Below, in pieces: positions 7,188 through 15,639 of a stretch of 22,056 nt of DNA. This stretch comes from Acidimicrobiia bacterium (GTDB lineage Bacteria > Actinomycetota > Acidimicrobiia > Spongiisociales > UBA5794): the NCBI GenBank assembly GCA_013003515.1, contig JABDIW010000415.1, positions 1 through 22,056 on the forward strand. Reading direction: 5' to 3'. The notes under the pieces are model-generated. The model ran no database searches. It saw only the letters and a list, made by a program, of their open reading frames with translations, and was not told the DNA's origin. Each line of letters starts with the position of its first letter. Within the stretch, counting starts at the first letter, position 1. Both the position numbers and the translations under genes were made by a program.

Positions 7188-10100
7188 GGCCGGTCGGTGG
7201 CCTCGAGGACCGCAGCCAGTTTGGCGAGCCCGTCCTCATCGAGATTGGCGAGCGGGAACTCCGATGACGTGTCGGTAGCGGATTCGGCGGGAATGTTGGC
7301 AGCGATGGCAGTCACGTGCGCGGCCATCGCGTTGAGTAGCTCCTCGATCGTCCCCGGGCTCATGGCCGCCGAGGTCCAGGTCAACTCGAGATGGTCATCG
7401 TTGATGACGGCGCTCACTTCCGCCGCGAACGACGGTGCGAGGTCCTCAGCACGGGACAGCGTGATGGGGCCGGCGAGACGAAAGGCAGCCCCGGCCGCCG
7501 TGGCGGAGCCGGTGCGGCCGAGGTAGTTGAACACGACATGGTCGCCATCGGACATCGCTACCCGCCTTCGGACCTCTGTCTCCGGGTGGAGATAGCGAAC
7601 CACCCCGTAGTTGCGTCCGTCCCGGGCCACCGGCTCCAGTTGCGCTTCGGCCGCGGCGGCAACCCTGGCTGGTCCTCTGGTGTCGGGCAGGTGGAGCTCG
7701 ACCGGAAAGAGGCTGGTGAACCAGCCGACGGTGCGGGTAAGGTCGTAGGCCGGATCCGCCGAGTCCCGGCCATGACCCTCCAGGAAGAGGTGCTGGGCGG
7801 ATGAACCGTTCCAGTCGGCCAGGGTGAGAGCGAGCGCTCCGGCCAGCACGGCTTCCATCCCGGCCGGCAAAGCATCCACCGAGGCCAGCAGCGCCTGGGT
7901 CTCCGAAGCGGACAGGCTGCGCTGAGCCGTCTCCGTTGGTCCTGGCGTCCGACCGGTTGTCGATCCGACCGCCGGTGCTTCCTGTGCCACCCATGGCAGA
8001 GATTCGATTTCCGATGCGTCGGTGGTGAGGGCGGCGACCCAGTCCCGGATCGACGTCCGTACCGGAGGCAATTGAGCGGCGGTGCCGACCAGCTTCTCCT
8101 GGTACAGGTGGTTGAGGTCGTCGACGATGGTCACCCACGACACCGCATCGACGATGAGGTGATGGGCAACCAGGGTCAGGCGCCGGGTTCCATCGTCCTG
8201 GTCCGCCAGGCCCGCCCGCAGCAGGGGGGCGTGTGTCAGGTCGAAGGGTTGTTCTAGCCAGGCAGCGCTGCCGGCTTCGTCGGTGCCAAAGACCCGAACC
8301 GTCGGTGCGACCGAAGCATTCGAAACCTCGGACCGCCAGCCGTCCGGATGGGGATGGAAGCTCTGGCGGAGTGCGTCGTGGTGATCGGCCAGGACGACTA
8401 GGCAATCGGAGAGAATGTCCACATTGATGTCGGCCGGGGCGTCGAGCTGCACGATCTGGTGGAAGTGGCCCTCGTCACCGTACTGCTCGAAGAACCAGTG
8501 TTGAATTGGCGTCAGGCCGACCGGGCCGACGACTCGTTCGGCTCCCTGGCTCGCGGTCTCGGCGATGGCAAACGCCAGCCGCTCGACGGTGAGCGCCTCG
8601 AACAGGTCGTGCAACGTGATGTTGACGCCGATGCGGTGGGCGCGCGCCACGATTTGGATCGCCATGATCGAGTCGCCGCCGAGATCGAAGAAGCTGTCCT
8701 TTATGCCGATGCCGTCTATCCCGAGGACGTCCTCCCATATCCCGGCGAGAGTGACCTCGGCCTCGGAGCGAGGCGCCAGGTAGATCGCATCGACCTCGGG
8801 CCGGCTCGTTCCGGGCCGGGGGAGGGCGGTTCGATCCGTCTTGCCGTTCCGGGAGAGGGGGATGGCATCGAGCCGGACGAAGAGCGCCGGCATCATCTGA
8901 TCGGGGAGAGACTCGGCCAGATGGGCTCGAAGATCGGACGCCGAGATCTCTTCGGCGGCAACGTAGTACCCGACCAGGCGCCGGCCCGATTCGATGTCGG
9001 CGGTGCCTTCGGGGAAGCCGATTTCCCGCAGCATTTGCTCGACCTCGGCCACGTCGATGTCGTCGTCCAGTTCCTCGAGGGCCTCGTCGCGAGTCTTGTG
9101 TCCCATGCGGACGTCCCAGCTGTAGGGAAGGGCGTAGTTGTGAAACCCGCGTGTGCGTCGATGGAAGTAGATGCCGACGTCGTTGATGCGACAGTTGGTG
9201 GAGCGGCCGGTGTCGCGGGGCCGAACCCACGGGACTCGCTCGTCGAGGTAGGCATACAGCTCGTCGAGACCGACATCGCAGTACCGATAGAAGTCGACGT
9301 AGCGGACCTCATCGAAGATCGATTCGTCTTCGAAGATAGAGACGTCGAGCAGTCGATGTGCGGCATCGTCCACCTGGTGATAGGCCTTGCGGGTCTCCAT
9401 CACATTGGCGTCGATCTCATCGGCATTGACCGTCAATTCAGTGAACAGCTCCTCGGTGAGCCGGGTCTCGAAGAACTGGCCGCGCGATAGTCCGGTCACG
9501 ATGAAGGGAATTTGCCGGGCGCGCGCTTCCTGCAAGCTGAGCGTGTAGATGGTTTTGAAGCAGCCGTTGCACACATTGGCATGGCGCTGCAGGCTGTCCA
9601 CGAAGATCTCGTTCATGGCCGGGGTGGTGGCGAAGATGTGGTCGACGCCGAGGGTGTCGACGACGCGGCGTATGTTGGCCTTCGCCTCATCGGAGATGTA
9701 GCCGTTGTCGAGGGTGAACGCGAACACCCGCAGACCCATATCCACCAGACGGCAGAGCACATACGTGCTGTCCTTACCGCCGCTGAGAAGTGTCATGCAG
9801 TCGTAGTCAGACTCATCTGGTGACGGTCCCGAGTCGAAGACCGCTTGCAGCTCGTCCATCGGCTTGAAGTACACCTCAGCCTTGTCGCGGTACGTGTCGA
9901 ACGATCGGCAATGGTTGCAGATTCGATCGGCGTCGAACGAGACGTCGGGGAAGTCCGAGGCCAATCCGCACCGGGTACAGAAAATAAGGTCTTCTTTGGG
10001 CGCCATCGGCTCGCGTTCCCACACCCTGGCGGCGGCGGCGGTGACGAGAGGATGGGCGGCGAGGGCTGCCTCGACCTCTCCGAGCTCGACGCGAGCGCCC

Positions 10101-12634
10101 CGGATCTTGACCTGATCGTCGCGTCTCCCGAGGTATTCAATGGTGCCGGACGGACGGAGCCGGGCAATATCGCCGGTCGGATACATCCGCGGCTCGCCGA
10201 GGTGCTCGTTGGCAACGAACCGTTCGGCGGTGAGCGCAGGGGAGCCGACGTAGCCGCGGGCCACTCCGGCACCGGCTACCCACAGTTCGCCGGGAACGCC
10301 GAACGGGACGGGCTGCCCGGCGTCGTCCAGCACCCAGGCCCGCATGTCGGGGATGGGCCGTCCGATCGGAACGCTGGGCAAGACATCGTCATCCGGTGAG
10401 TAGGTGTGGACGATGCATCCGACCGTTGCTTCGGTGGGCCCGTATTCGTTGTGGATCTTCACCCGGCCGCCGAAGCGATCGTGCACTCGCTTCGCCACCG
10501 CCGTCGTGAGATCCTCTCCTCCGAGAATCAACTGGCGGATCCTCGAGGTAGACAGATCCATATCGGGGAGAAGGGCTAGGTGCGACGGTGTGAGCTTGAC
10601 GATGTCGACGGCGTCATCGGCGAACACCCGCTGCACGGCCGTGTCGGCCGGACCGCCGGTTTCTGGATACACGATGATCGAGCCGCCCGACACGAGCGGG
10701 ACGAAGAGCGAGGTCACGGTGAGGTCGAAGGTGAGCGGCGTGAAGAGCGGGAAGGAAATCCGGTCCCCGGCATCGTAGAACCCGCTCGCCCAGGTTAGGT
10801 AGTGGGCGAGTGAGCCGTGCTCGATCATCACTCCCTTCGGCCGGCCGGTGGATCCCGAGGTGTAGAGGATGTAGGCCAGGTCACCGCTGCGGATACCCGG
10901 GAGGTCGGCGGCCGGGCCTTCGCTGCTCGTCAGCGAGGCAAGCGGCACGGCCGGGACGGGAAGGTCCAGTTCCCGGTCCGAGATGACACGGGCACAGCCG
11001 GCGTCTTCGAGCACGTAGCTGATCCGTTGCTCGGGCCACGTCGGGTCGATGGGCACGTAGGCGGCCCCGGCCCGCAGCACCCCGAGCATCGCCATGACGG
11101 CTTCGGCCGATCGACCGAGACAAACGCCGATGACCGTGCCGGGGGTGATATGCGCTGCGATCCGGGCGGTGATGTCGCCGAGCTCTCCGTACGTCCAGCG
11201 CCGCTCGGGATCGGTGAGTGCGAGGGCGTCCGGATCGGAATCGACCCGGTGCTCGAATTGTGAGACGACAGATGCCGGCCTATCGCCGGCGGCGGAGGGC
11301 GGATTGGCTGCCGCGGTGATGACCGCTCGCTCCTCGGAGGAGAGCACGTCGATGGCCCCGATCGGTTGCTCCGGGTCGGTGAGCATGGCCTCGAAGACCC
11401 GCAGGAAATGTCCGGGGACCGACGGGAGGACCGCATCACCCAGGACGTGGCGGTTGCAGTCGAACAAGAGGGTGACCCGTCCGGTGGCATTGAAGTCGTG
11501 GACCTGCAGTCGGAGAAAGTGCTCGGCGTCGACATGGCCGGGATGCAACCAGGTGGCGTGGACGGGGGCGCCGTCGAACGTGTCGAAGTCGCCCCGGATG
11601 ACGTTCAATACGGTGGTGATCGAGCGGTTGGTTTCGGCCGTGCTGCCTCCCGGCCGGGCCGTGCGGATGAAGGTGTCGGCGCTGCGGGTCACCTTTTCAT
11701 GGAGCGAGGCGAACGTCTCGCCCTCATCGAGTTCCACGTCGAGGGGAAACACCTCCATGAACATGCCGGCGGTTTGGCGGAACTCGGCAGTCGGGCGATT
11801 GTGGGCGGGTGCCCCGATCGTGAGCCGCGATTGCCCACTGACCCGATGCAGGTAGGCGAACAGTGCGGTGGCGAGGATGCGGAACCGGGTGAGGTCGGGA
11901 GTGAGGGCCCGGAATCCCGGGGCCGTCGCCAGTTCGTCCAGGGCTGCTGCCTGGGCGGCGGTGAGCTCATGGGTGAGCCGAACATTGCTCGTGCCGGGCG
12001 TGTGCGTTCGTACCCCGTACGGGGCCACCGCAGGGGCTGGTTCCGTGCCGGCAGTTGTCGGCTCGGCAGCCCCGGCCGCCTCAGCTTGTTCGACGGGGAG
12101 GTAGTCGGCAAAGGATGGCATCGCCGGTCCGGGCGTTTCTTCCCGTCGCACCCCGCGGTACAGCTCCTCCATTCGTTCGAAAATGAGCGCCGAGGACCAG
12201 GCATCGGTCACGAGATGGTGCTGATTGAAATACCACGCCCATTTCTCGTTGCCGAGCTTCAGCAGGGCGGCGTCGAATGTCTGCCGCTCGACGGCGAGCA
12301 TGGTCTCGCAGCGGGTCTGGGACCATTCCGAGGCGGCCCGATCCGGGTCGTCTGCTGTCGAGACATCAACGATCGGGAGTTCGTACTCGATGTGTTCGGC
12401 GATTCGTTGGGAGGGGGTTCCATCGATGCTCTCGACCACCGTGCGCAGGGCATCGCACTGAGCGATGAGCCGTTCGAAGGCGCTGATGAAGGCGTCGGGG
12501 ATGATCTCGCCGGAGATCTCGAAGAGAAACGCCATGTTGTACAGCGGAGCGTCCGGATGAAGCTGCTGGCTTGCCCAGATGAGCTGCTGAGCGTTGGTCA
12601 GCCGCAGCCAATCGCCGGCGCTGGCGGCCGTCAT
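7184..12634 (-). CDS. NRPS module 1: C-A(PP-loop ATPase insert)-PCP-E, Asn-like
   Basis: The product is 1816 residues in one uninterrupted frame. The condensation domain (about 8-445) has HHLVTDA at 139-145 (Ala in place of the usual Gly) and probably accepts the acyl group from the stand-alone carrier protein. The adenylation domain begins near 455, with YTSGSTGRPKG (591-601), NEYGPTE (729-735), YPTGD (818-822) and the A8 region QVKIRGARVELGEVE. The specificity residues D637 L638 T641 K680 I703 G705 E730 V738 G739 K1265 read DLTKIGEVGK, one change from the Asn code DLTKLGEVGK. Residues about 880-1215 are a foreign domain (separate entry). The A domain resumes at RRLVGYYVA and ends with SRNGKTD (1261-1267). 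The PCP has Ser1322 (LGGDS). The epimerase (1370-1780) has HHLIVDAVSW (1491-1500), EGHGRD (1619-1624) and FNYLGR. The C-terminal tail from 1786 is a likely docking region for module 2. The gene overlaps both neighbours by 4 nt. Confidence 0.95.
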   Translation of the reverse strand: MTAASAGDWLRLTNAQQLIWASQQLHPDAPLYNMAFLFEISGEIIPDAFISAFERLIAQCDALRTVVESIDGTPSQRIAEHIEYELPIVDVSTADDPDRAASEWSQTRCETMLAVERQTFDAALLKLGNEKWAWYFNQHHLVTDAWSSALIFERMEELYRGVRREETPGPAMPSFADYLPVEQAEAAGAAEPTTAGTEPAPAVAPYGVRTHTPGTSNVRLTHELTAAQAAALDELATAPGFRALTPDLTRFRILATALFAYLHRVSGQSRLTIGAPAHNRPTAEFRQTAGMFMEVFPLDVELDEGETFASLHEKVTRSADTFIRTARPGGSTAETNRSITTVLNVIRGDFDTFDGAPVHATWLHPGHVDAEHFLRLQVHDFNATGRVTLLFDCNRHVLGDAVLPSVPGHFLRVFEAMLTDPEQPIGAIDVLSSEERAVITAAANPPSAAGDRPASVVSQFEHRVDSDPDALALTDPERRWTYGELGDITARIAAHITPGTVIGVCLGRSAEAVMAMLGVLRAGAAYVPIDPTWPEQRISYVLEDAGCARVISDRELDLPVPAVPLASLTSSEGPAADLPGIRSGDLAYILYTSGSTGRPKGVMIEHGSLAHYLTWASGFYDAGDRISFPLFTPLTFDLTVTSLFVPLVSGGSIIVYPETGGPADTAVQRVFADDAVDIVKLTPSHLALLPDMDLSTSRIRQLILGGEDLTTAVAKRVHDRFGGRVKIHNEYGPTEATVGCIVHTYSPDDDVLPSVPIGRPIPDMRAWVLDDAGQPVPFGVPGELWVAGAGVARGYVGSPALTAERFVANEHLGEPRMYPTGDIARLRPSGTIEYLGRRDDQVKIRGARVELGEVEAALAAHPLVTAAAARVWEREPMAPKEDLIFCTRCGLASDFPDVSFDADRICNHCRSFDTYRDKAEVYFKPMDELQAVFDSGPSPDESDYDCMTLLSGGKDSTYVLCRLVDMGLRVFAFTLDNGYISDEAKANIRRVVDTLGVDHIFATTPAMNEIFVDSLQRHANVCNGCFKTIYTLSLQEARARQIPFIVTGLSRGQFFETRLTEELFTELTVNADEIDANVMETRKAYHQVDDAAHRLLDVSIFEDESIFDEVRYVDFYRYCDVGLDELYAYLDERVPWVRPRDTGRSTNCRINDVGIYFHRRTRGFHNYALPYSWDVRMGHKTRDEALEELDDDIDVAEVEQMLREIGFPEGTADIESGRRLVGYYVAAEEISASDLRAHLAESLPDQMMPALFVRLDAIPLSRNGKTDRTALPRPGTSRPEVDAIYLAPRSEAEVTLAGIWEDVLGIDGIGIKDSFFDLGGDSIMAIQIVARAHRIGVNITLHDLFEALTVERLAFAIAETASQGAERVVGPVGLTPIQHWFFEQYGDEGHFHQIVQLDAPADINVDILSDCLVVLADHHDALRQSFHPHPDGWRSEVSNASVAPTVRVFGTDEAGSAAWLEQPFDLTHAPLLRAGLADQDDGTRRLTLVAHHLIVDAVSWVTIVDDLNHLYQEKLVGTAAQLPPVRTSIRDWVAALTTDASEIESLPWVAQEAPAVGSTTGRTPGPTETAQRSLSASETQALLASVDALPAGMEAVLAGALALTLADWNGSSAQHLFLEGHGRDSADPAYDLTRTVGWFTSLFPVELHLPDTRGPARVAAAAEAQLEPVARDGRNYGVVRYLHPETEVRRRVAMSDGDHVVFNYLGRTGSATAAGAAFRLAGPITLSRAEDLAPSFAAEVSAVINDDHLELTWTSAAMSPGTIEELLNAMAAHVTAIAANIPAESATDTSSEFPLANLDEDGLAKLAAVLEATDRP
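8990..9997 (-). other. PP-loop ATP-pyrophosphatase domain embedded in the A domain
   Basis: This is about residues 880-1215 of NRPS module 1. It has an FCTRCG zinc-binding pair (Cys886, Cys889), ICNHC (Cys906, Cys909), the PP-loop SGGKDS (951-956), a TLDNGYIS strand, VCNGC (Cys1022, Cys1025) and TGLSRGQFFETRL. This order (two CxxC pairs, FD-D-ICNHC, then SGGKDS) is that of N-acetyl sugar amidotransferases (WbpG/PseA/WbuX), which activate an amide oxygen with ATP and replace it with ammonia to give an amidine. TtuA-type thiolases share the fold and the zinc pairs. The insert falls between A8 and A9/A10, the site where methyltransferases are known to interrupt A domains, and the A domain closes correctly after it. 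The family call is from motifs. The substrate is inferred. Confidence 0.9.
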
Positions 12635-12891
12635 TGCACCGGCTCCGCTCCAACCTGCTGGTGGAGAAATCCGGCCATGGTGGCGATGGTTCGGAAGTTC
12701 TCGATGGTGACGTCTTCGGGGGGAACCTGGAGGGAAAACTCGGTTTCGATGAACCCGAGAAGCCGGGCTACCCCGAGCGAATCGACGGTGCCGTCGAGCA
12801 CCACCTCGTCGTCGAGGCCGACCGTACCCCCACCGAGGATCTCGTCGTTCACGAACTTGAGCAGTCCAGCCTGAATCATCTCCACGCTCAT
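12631..12891 (-). CDS. Stand-alone acyl/peptidyl carrier protein
   Basis: The product is 86 residues. A phosphopantetheine site DGTVDSLGVARLL with Ser38 lies in the expected place before helix 2, with predicted helices 1-3 (IQAGLLKFVNDEIL; VARLLGFIETEF; TIENFRTIATMAGFL). It overlaps the upstream adenylation gene (ATGA, 12888-12891) and the downstream NRPS (ATGA, 12631-12634). The tight coupling to a stand-alone adenylation enzyme suggests that it carries the aminoacyl starter while the dehydrogenase oxidises it, and then donates it to the C domain of module 1. It needs priming by a phosphopantetheinyl transferase, one of which lies at 16920-17609. Confidence 0.9.
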   Translation of the reverse strand: MSVEMIQAGLLKFVNDEILGGGTVGLDDEVVLDGTVDSLGVARLLGFIETEFSLQVPPEDVTIENFRTIATMAGFLHQQVGAEPVQ

Positions 12892-14483
12892 CGATTCACT
12901 CCCGTGGCGAGCGCTTCGGCTTCCATCGCCAGTCGATCGATCTTGCCGGTCGAGGTCCGCGGGAATGAATCCCGGAGCACGATCCGCGCCGGTACCGCAT
13001 AGGAAGGCAGGGCGGATCGGAGGTGCCGTATGAGTTCGCCGGACTCGACGCCGGGCTGCACCGGGATCGCCTCGGCACGAATCTCCAGCAGGCCCTCCTC
13101 GTTCGACATTGCATAGACGGCGGCCTCGCGCACCAGCGGGTGGTTGACGAGCACGGCCTCGACCTCGTCGAGTTCCACCCGGTTGCCGCGCGACTTGATC
13201 TGGCGGTCTTTGCGTCCCAGGAACCGCACCGTGCCGTCGGGTTGCATGGCTGCGAGGTCGCCGGTGCGGTGATAGACATCGGGCAGGCCCCCGAACGGCG
13301 TGCGGGTGTGGAAGGCGCGATCGTTGAGATCATCCCGACCCCAGTAGCCCCGCATCATGGTGGGCGTACGCACGACGAGTTCGCCCGGCTCTCCATTCGG
13401 TACGGGCTCAAAACCGGCATCGACGACGAGCGCATCGACGTTCGGATACGGCCGGCCGATCGGCAGTGCCTCGTCGTCAACAGAGGGAACCGCTTCGACC
13501 GGGTAGTGCGTGACGCCGTTGGTCTCGGTCGGGCCGTAGACGTTGACGAACCGTGCGGTGGGGATGAGCTGCATGATGCGTCGCAGGTGCTTGATCGGCA
13601 TGGGTTCGCCGCCGAACAGGACTAACCGGAGCCGATCGAGATCCCGGCCTGCGAGGAGCTCGGGCTGAGCAAGATGAATGAGCGCCATCGGGACCGTGTA
13701 GAAAACGGTGAGTCGTTCATCGGCGATGAAGGCGGCCAGGCTGGCCGGGAACCTGGTCACCTCTTCGGGAATGATGGTGGTGGTAGCGCCGGCTCTCGCT
13801 CCGGCAAAGTAGTCGAGGGTGGAGAGGTCGAAGTGGAGCGGCGCATAGTTGCTCACCACATCGTTCGGTCCGAGCTCGTAGGCGGAGGCCGCCACCTCTG
13901 CCCAACTGAGAGCGCTCCGGTGGGTATGCATGATCCCCTTGGGCGATCCAGTCGAACCGCTCGTGTAGAGGATGTAGCAGAGGTCCTGCTCGGTGGTGGC
14001 GATGACGGGAGCCGTCCGGGCGAGGGGTTCCACGGTCGACCACGGCACCATCCGGTACGGCAATACGCCCTCGTCGGGGACCCCGAACACCGTTTGCAGC
14101 TCGAGACCGGTCTCGGCGAGGGTGAGCAGCGTCCCGATCGTCTGTTCGCCGGCCACGAGACGCTGTATGCCGCAATCGCGAAGCACGAACTCGATCCGAG
14201 CGGCCGGCGCGAACGGATCGAGCGGTACGTAGACGCCACCGGCCATCATGACGCCGTAGAGGGCGACGGCGCTCTCCAGACCCTTGCGGAGCAAGATGCC
14301 GACCCGGTCGCCCGGTTGCATCCCGTCCTCGAGCAACCCGTTGGCCAGGGCGCAGGCTCGACCGTACAGCTCCGAGTACGTCAGCGCTCCGTCGCGAAAC
14401 CGGAGACCGTCCGCATCCGGACTGGCGTCGGCAGCCTGTTCGATCAAGTGGGGGAGCAGGTAGGCGTGGGACCGGTTGCTCAC
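12888..14483 (-). CDS. Stand-alone amino acid adenylation enzyme (possibly prolyl)
   Basis: The product is 531 residues from a GTG at 14483, preceded by GGGAG. A longer in-frame extension to 14912 is the antisense of the dehydrogenase gene and has an unnatural composition, so it is rejected. Motifs: LYTSGSTGSPKG (172-183), NVYGPTETN (314-322), YHRTGDL (404-410), IKSRGNRVELDEVE and the A10 lysine Lys514 in STGKIDR. The specificity residues D219 L220 L223 T263 L289 G291 V315 G323 V324 K514 read DLLTLGVGVK. The first three match the prolyl loading enzymes of pyrrole pathways (DLLYLALVCK, from memory) and the rest do not, so the substrate is tentative. It should load the carrier protein encoded directly downstream. 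The gap to the upstream dehydrogenase gene is about 10 nt. Confidence 0.9.
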   Translation of the reverse strand: MSNRSHAYLLPHLIEQAADASPDADGLRFRDGALTYSELYGRACALANGLLEDGMQPGDRVGILLRKGLESAVALYGVMMAGGVYVPLDPFAPAARIEFVLRDCGIQRLVAGEQTIGTLLTLAETGLELQTVFGVPDEGVLPYRMVPWSTVEPLARTAPVIATTEQDLCYILYTSGSTGSPKGIMHTHRSALSWAEVAASAYELGPNDVVSNYAPLHFDLSTLDYFAGARAGATTTIIPEEVTRFPASLAAFIADERLTVFYTVPMALIHLAQPELLAGRDLDRLRLVLFGGEPMPIKHLRRIMQLIPTARFVNVYGPTETNGVTHYPVEAVPSVDDEALPIGRPYPNVDALVVDAGFEPVPNGEPGELVVRTPTMMRGYWGRDDLNDRAFHTRTPFGGLPDVYHRTGDLAAMQPDGTVRFLGRKDRQIKSRGNRVELDEVEAVLVNHPLVREAAVYAMSNEEGLLEIRAEAIPVQPGVESGELIRHLRSALPSYAVPARIVLRDSFPRTSTGKIDRLAMEAEALATGVNR

Positions 14484-14493
14484 TCTGTCTCCC

Positions 14494-15639
14494 TCACAGG
14501 CCGAGGATGTGGGCAATAGAGCGACGCTGGATGTCCGAGGTGCCCCCGTACAGGACGCCGCCGATGGCGTCGCGCAGGTCCCGCTCGACGCCTGCCTCGG
14601 TGAGATATCCGATGCCACCGTGGGTGCGGATCGAATCGATGCTGGACGTGACGAACGCCTCGCTGATCTGAAGCTTGGCGAGTGCGGCCGCCATCTGGGC
14701 GTCCTGGCCCGTGTCCATGAGCCAGGCGGCTCGATAGAGCAGCAACCGTGAGGTCTCCAGCCGCATTTGCATGTCGACGATGCGGTTCGATACCGATTGG
14801 AAGGAAGCGATCGGCTCGCCGAATTGCTCCCGGGTCGATGCGTACGAGATGGCCGCTTCCAACTGGCGTTGCATGGCCCCGACGTGGCTGGCGAAGATGA
14901 AGCCACGCTCATAGTTCATCACGTGGTTGAAAATGCTGGCACCGGCCCCTTTCGGACCGAGGCGGGCATCCTCGGTGACGAACACGTCCTCGAGCACGAT
15001 GTCGCCGAACGGGACCGTTCGCAGGCCCATCTTCGCCCGATTCTCGCCGAGCACCAGGCCGGGACTGTCGGTATCGACGAGAAAGGCGTCGATTCCCCAG
15101 CGGCCGAGAGACGGATCGGTTGTGGCGAAGACGATGACGAAGTCGGCCATCGGGGCCATCGTTATATAGGACTTGTGACCGGTGATGCGGTATCCGCCGG
15201 TCGTCTCCTCGGCGATGGTCTTCATGCTGTACGCATCCGACCCGGCGTCGATTTCGGTGATGCCGTCCGCGCCGAGGAGCGTACCCGCAACGAGTCCGGG
15301 AAGGTAGCGCTGCTTTTGCTCGTCGGAGCCGAACCGGACCAGCGGCGCATGTACGGCCCAGAGCTGCGCGTTGACCGCCAGCGTGTGGCCGTTGTCGGCG
15401 CAGCCGTAGCCGAGTGCTTCGAGCATGATGACCGACGAGACGAGATCGAGCCCCCGGCCGCCATAGTCGGGCGAGACAAACGGCCCGAGCAGCCCGAACC
15501 CGGCCGTTTGCTGCCACAGCTCGCGGTCGAATACCTGGGCTGCGTCGCGGTGGACGAGATCCATCGTCTTCAGCGATTGGGCGAAGTCAACGGTGCTGGT
15601 GCGGAGCGCCTCCTGCTCGCTCGTGAGCCCGAATTCCAT
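14494..15639 (-). CDS. Acyl-CoA-dehydrogenase-like (aminoacyl-carrier) flavin oxidase
   Basis: The product is 381 residues from the ATG at 15639, six bases after AGGAG. A GTG one codon earlier (15642) is the alternative. The full-length fold is visible: an N-terminal helical domain, the FAD-contact segment GITEIDAGSDA (127-137, numbered from the GTG), a mid beta domain and C-terminal helices with RTHGGIGYL and YGGTSDIQR. The medium-chain catalytic Glu of YEGTS is Gly here, while a Glu is present in NYERG (Glu245), the position used by isovaleryl-CoA dehydrogenase and by prolyl-carrier oxidases such as AnaB and PltE. With an adenylation enzyme and carrier protein next door, oxidation of prolyl-S-carrier to a pyrroline or pyrrole is likely. 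The start codon overlaps the stop of the upstream gene (TGATG). Confidence 0.9.
   Translation of the reverse strand: MEFGLTSEQEALRTSTVDFAQSLKTMDLVHRDAAQVFDRELWQQTAGFGLLGPFVSPDYGGRGLDLVSSVIMLEALGYGCADNGHTLAVNAQLWAVHAPLVRFGSDEQKQRYLPGLVAGTLLGADGITEIDAGSDAYSMKTIAEETTGGYRITGHKSYITMAPMADFVIVFATTDPSLGRWGIDAFLVDTDSPGLVLGENRAKMGLRTVPFGDIVLEDVFVTEDARLGPKGAGASIFNHVMNYERGFIFASHVGAMQRQLEAAISYASTREQFGEPIASFQSVSNRIVDMQMRLETSRLLLYRAAWLMDTGQDAQMAAALAKLQISEAFVTSSIDSIRTHGGIGYLTEAGVERDLRDAIGGVLYGGTSDIQRRSIAHILGL

Noticed and set aside
8990..9997. The PP-loop region as a separate gene or an assembly artefact
   Set aside because: The frame is continuous on both sides, the A domain resumes at the expected residue, and the insertion site matches the known A8-A9 position. 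No stop codon or ribosome binding site marks a separate gene.
11366..12874. Long plus-strand open frame of about 500 codons opposite NRPS module 1
   Set aside because: It is antisense to the condensation domain, whose motifs are unambiguous. Long antisense frames are expected in GC-rich coding DNA.
14484..14912. N-terminal extension of the stand-alone adenylation enzyme
   Set aside because: The extra 143 codons overlap the dehydrogenase gene in another frame and give Ser/Arg/Pro-rich nonsense. The GTG at 14483 with GGGAG fits better.
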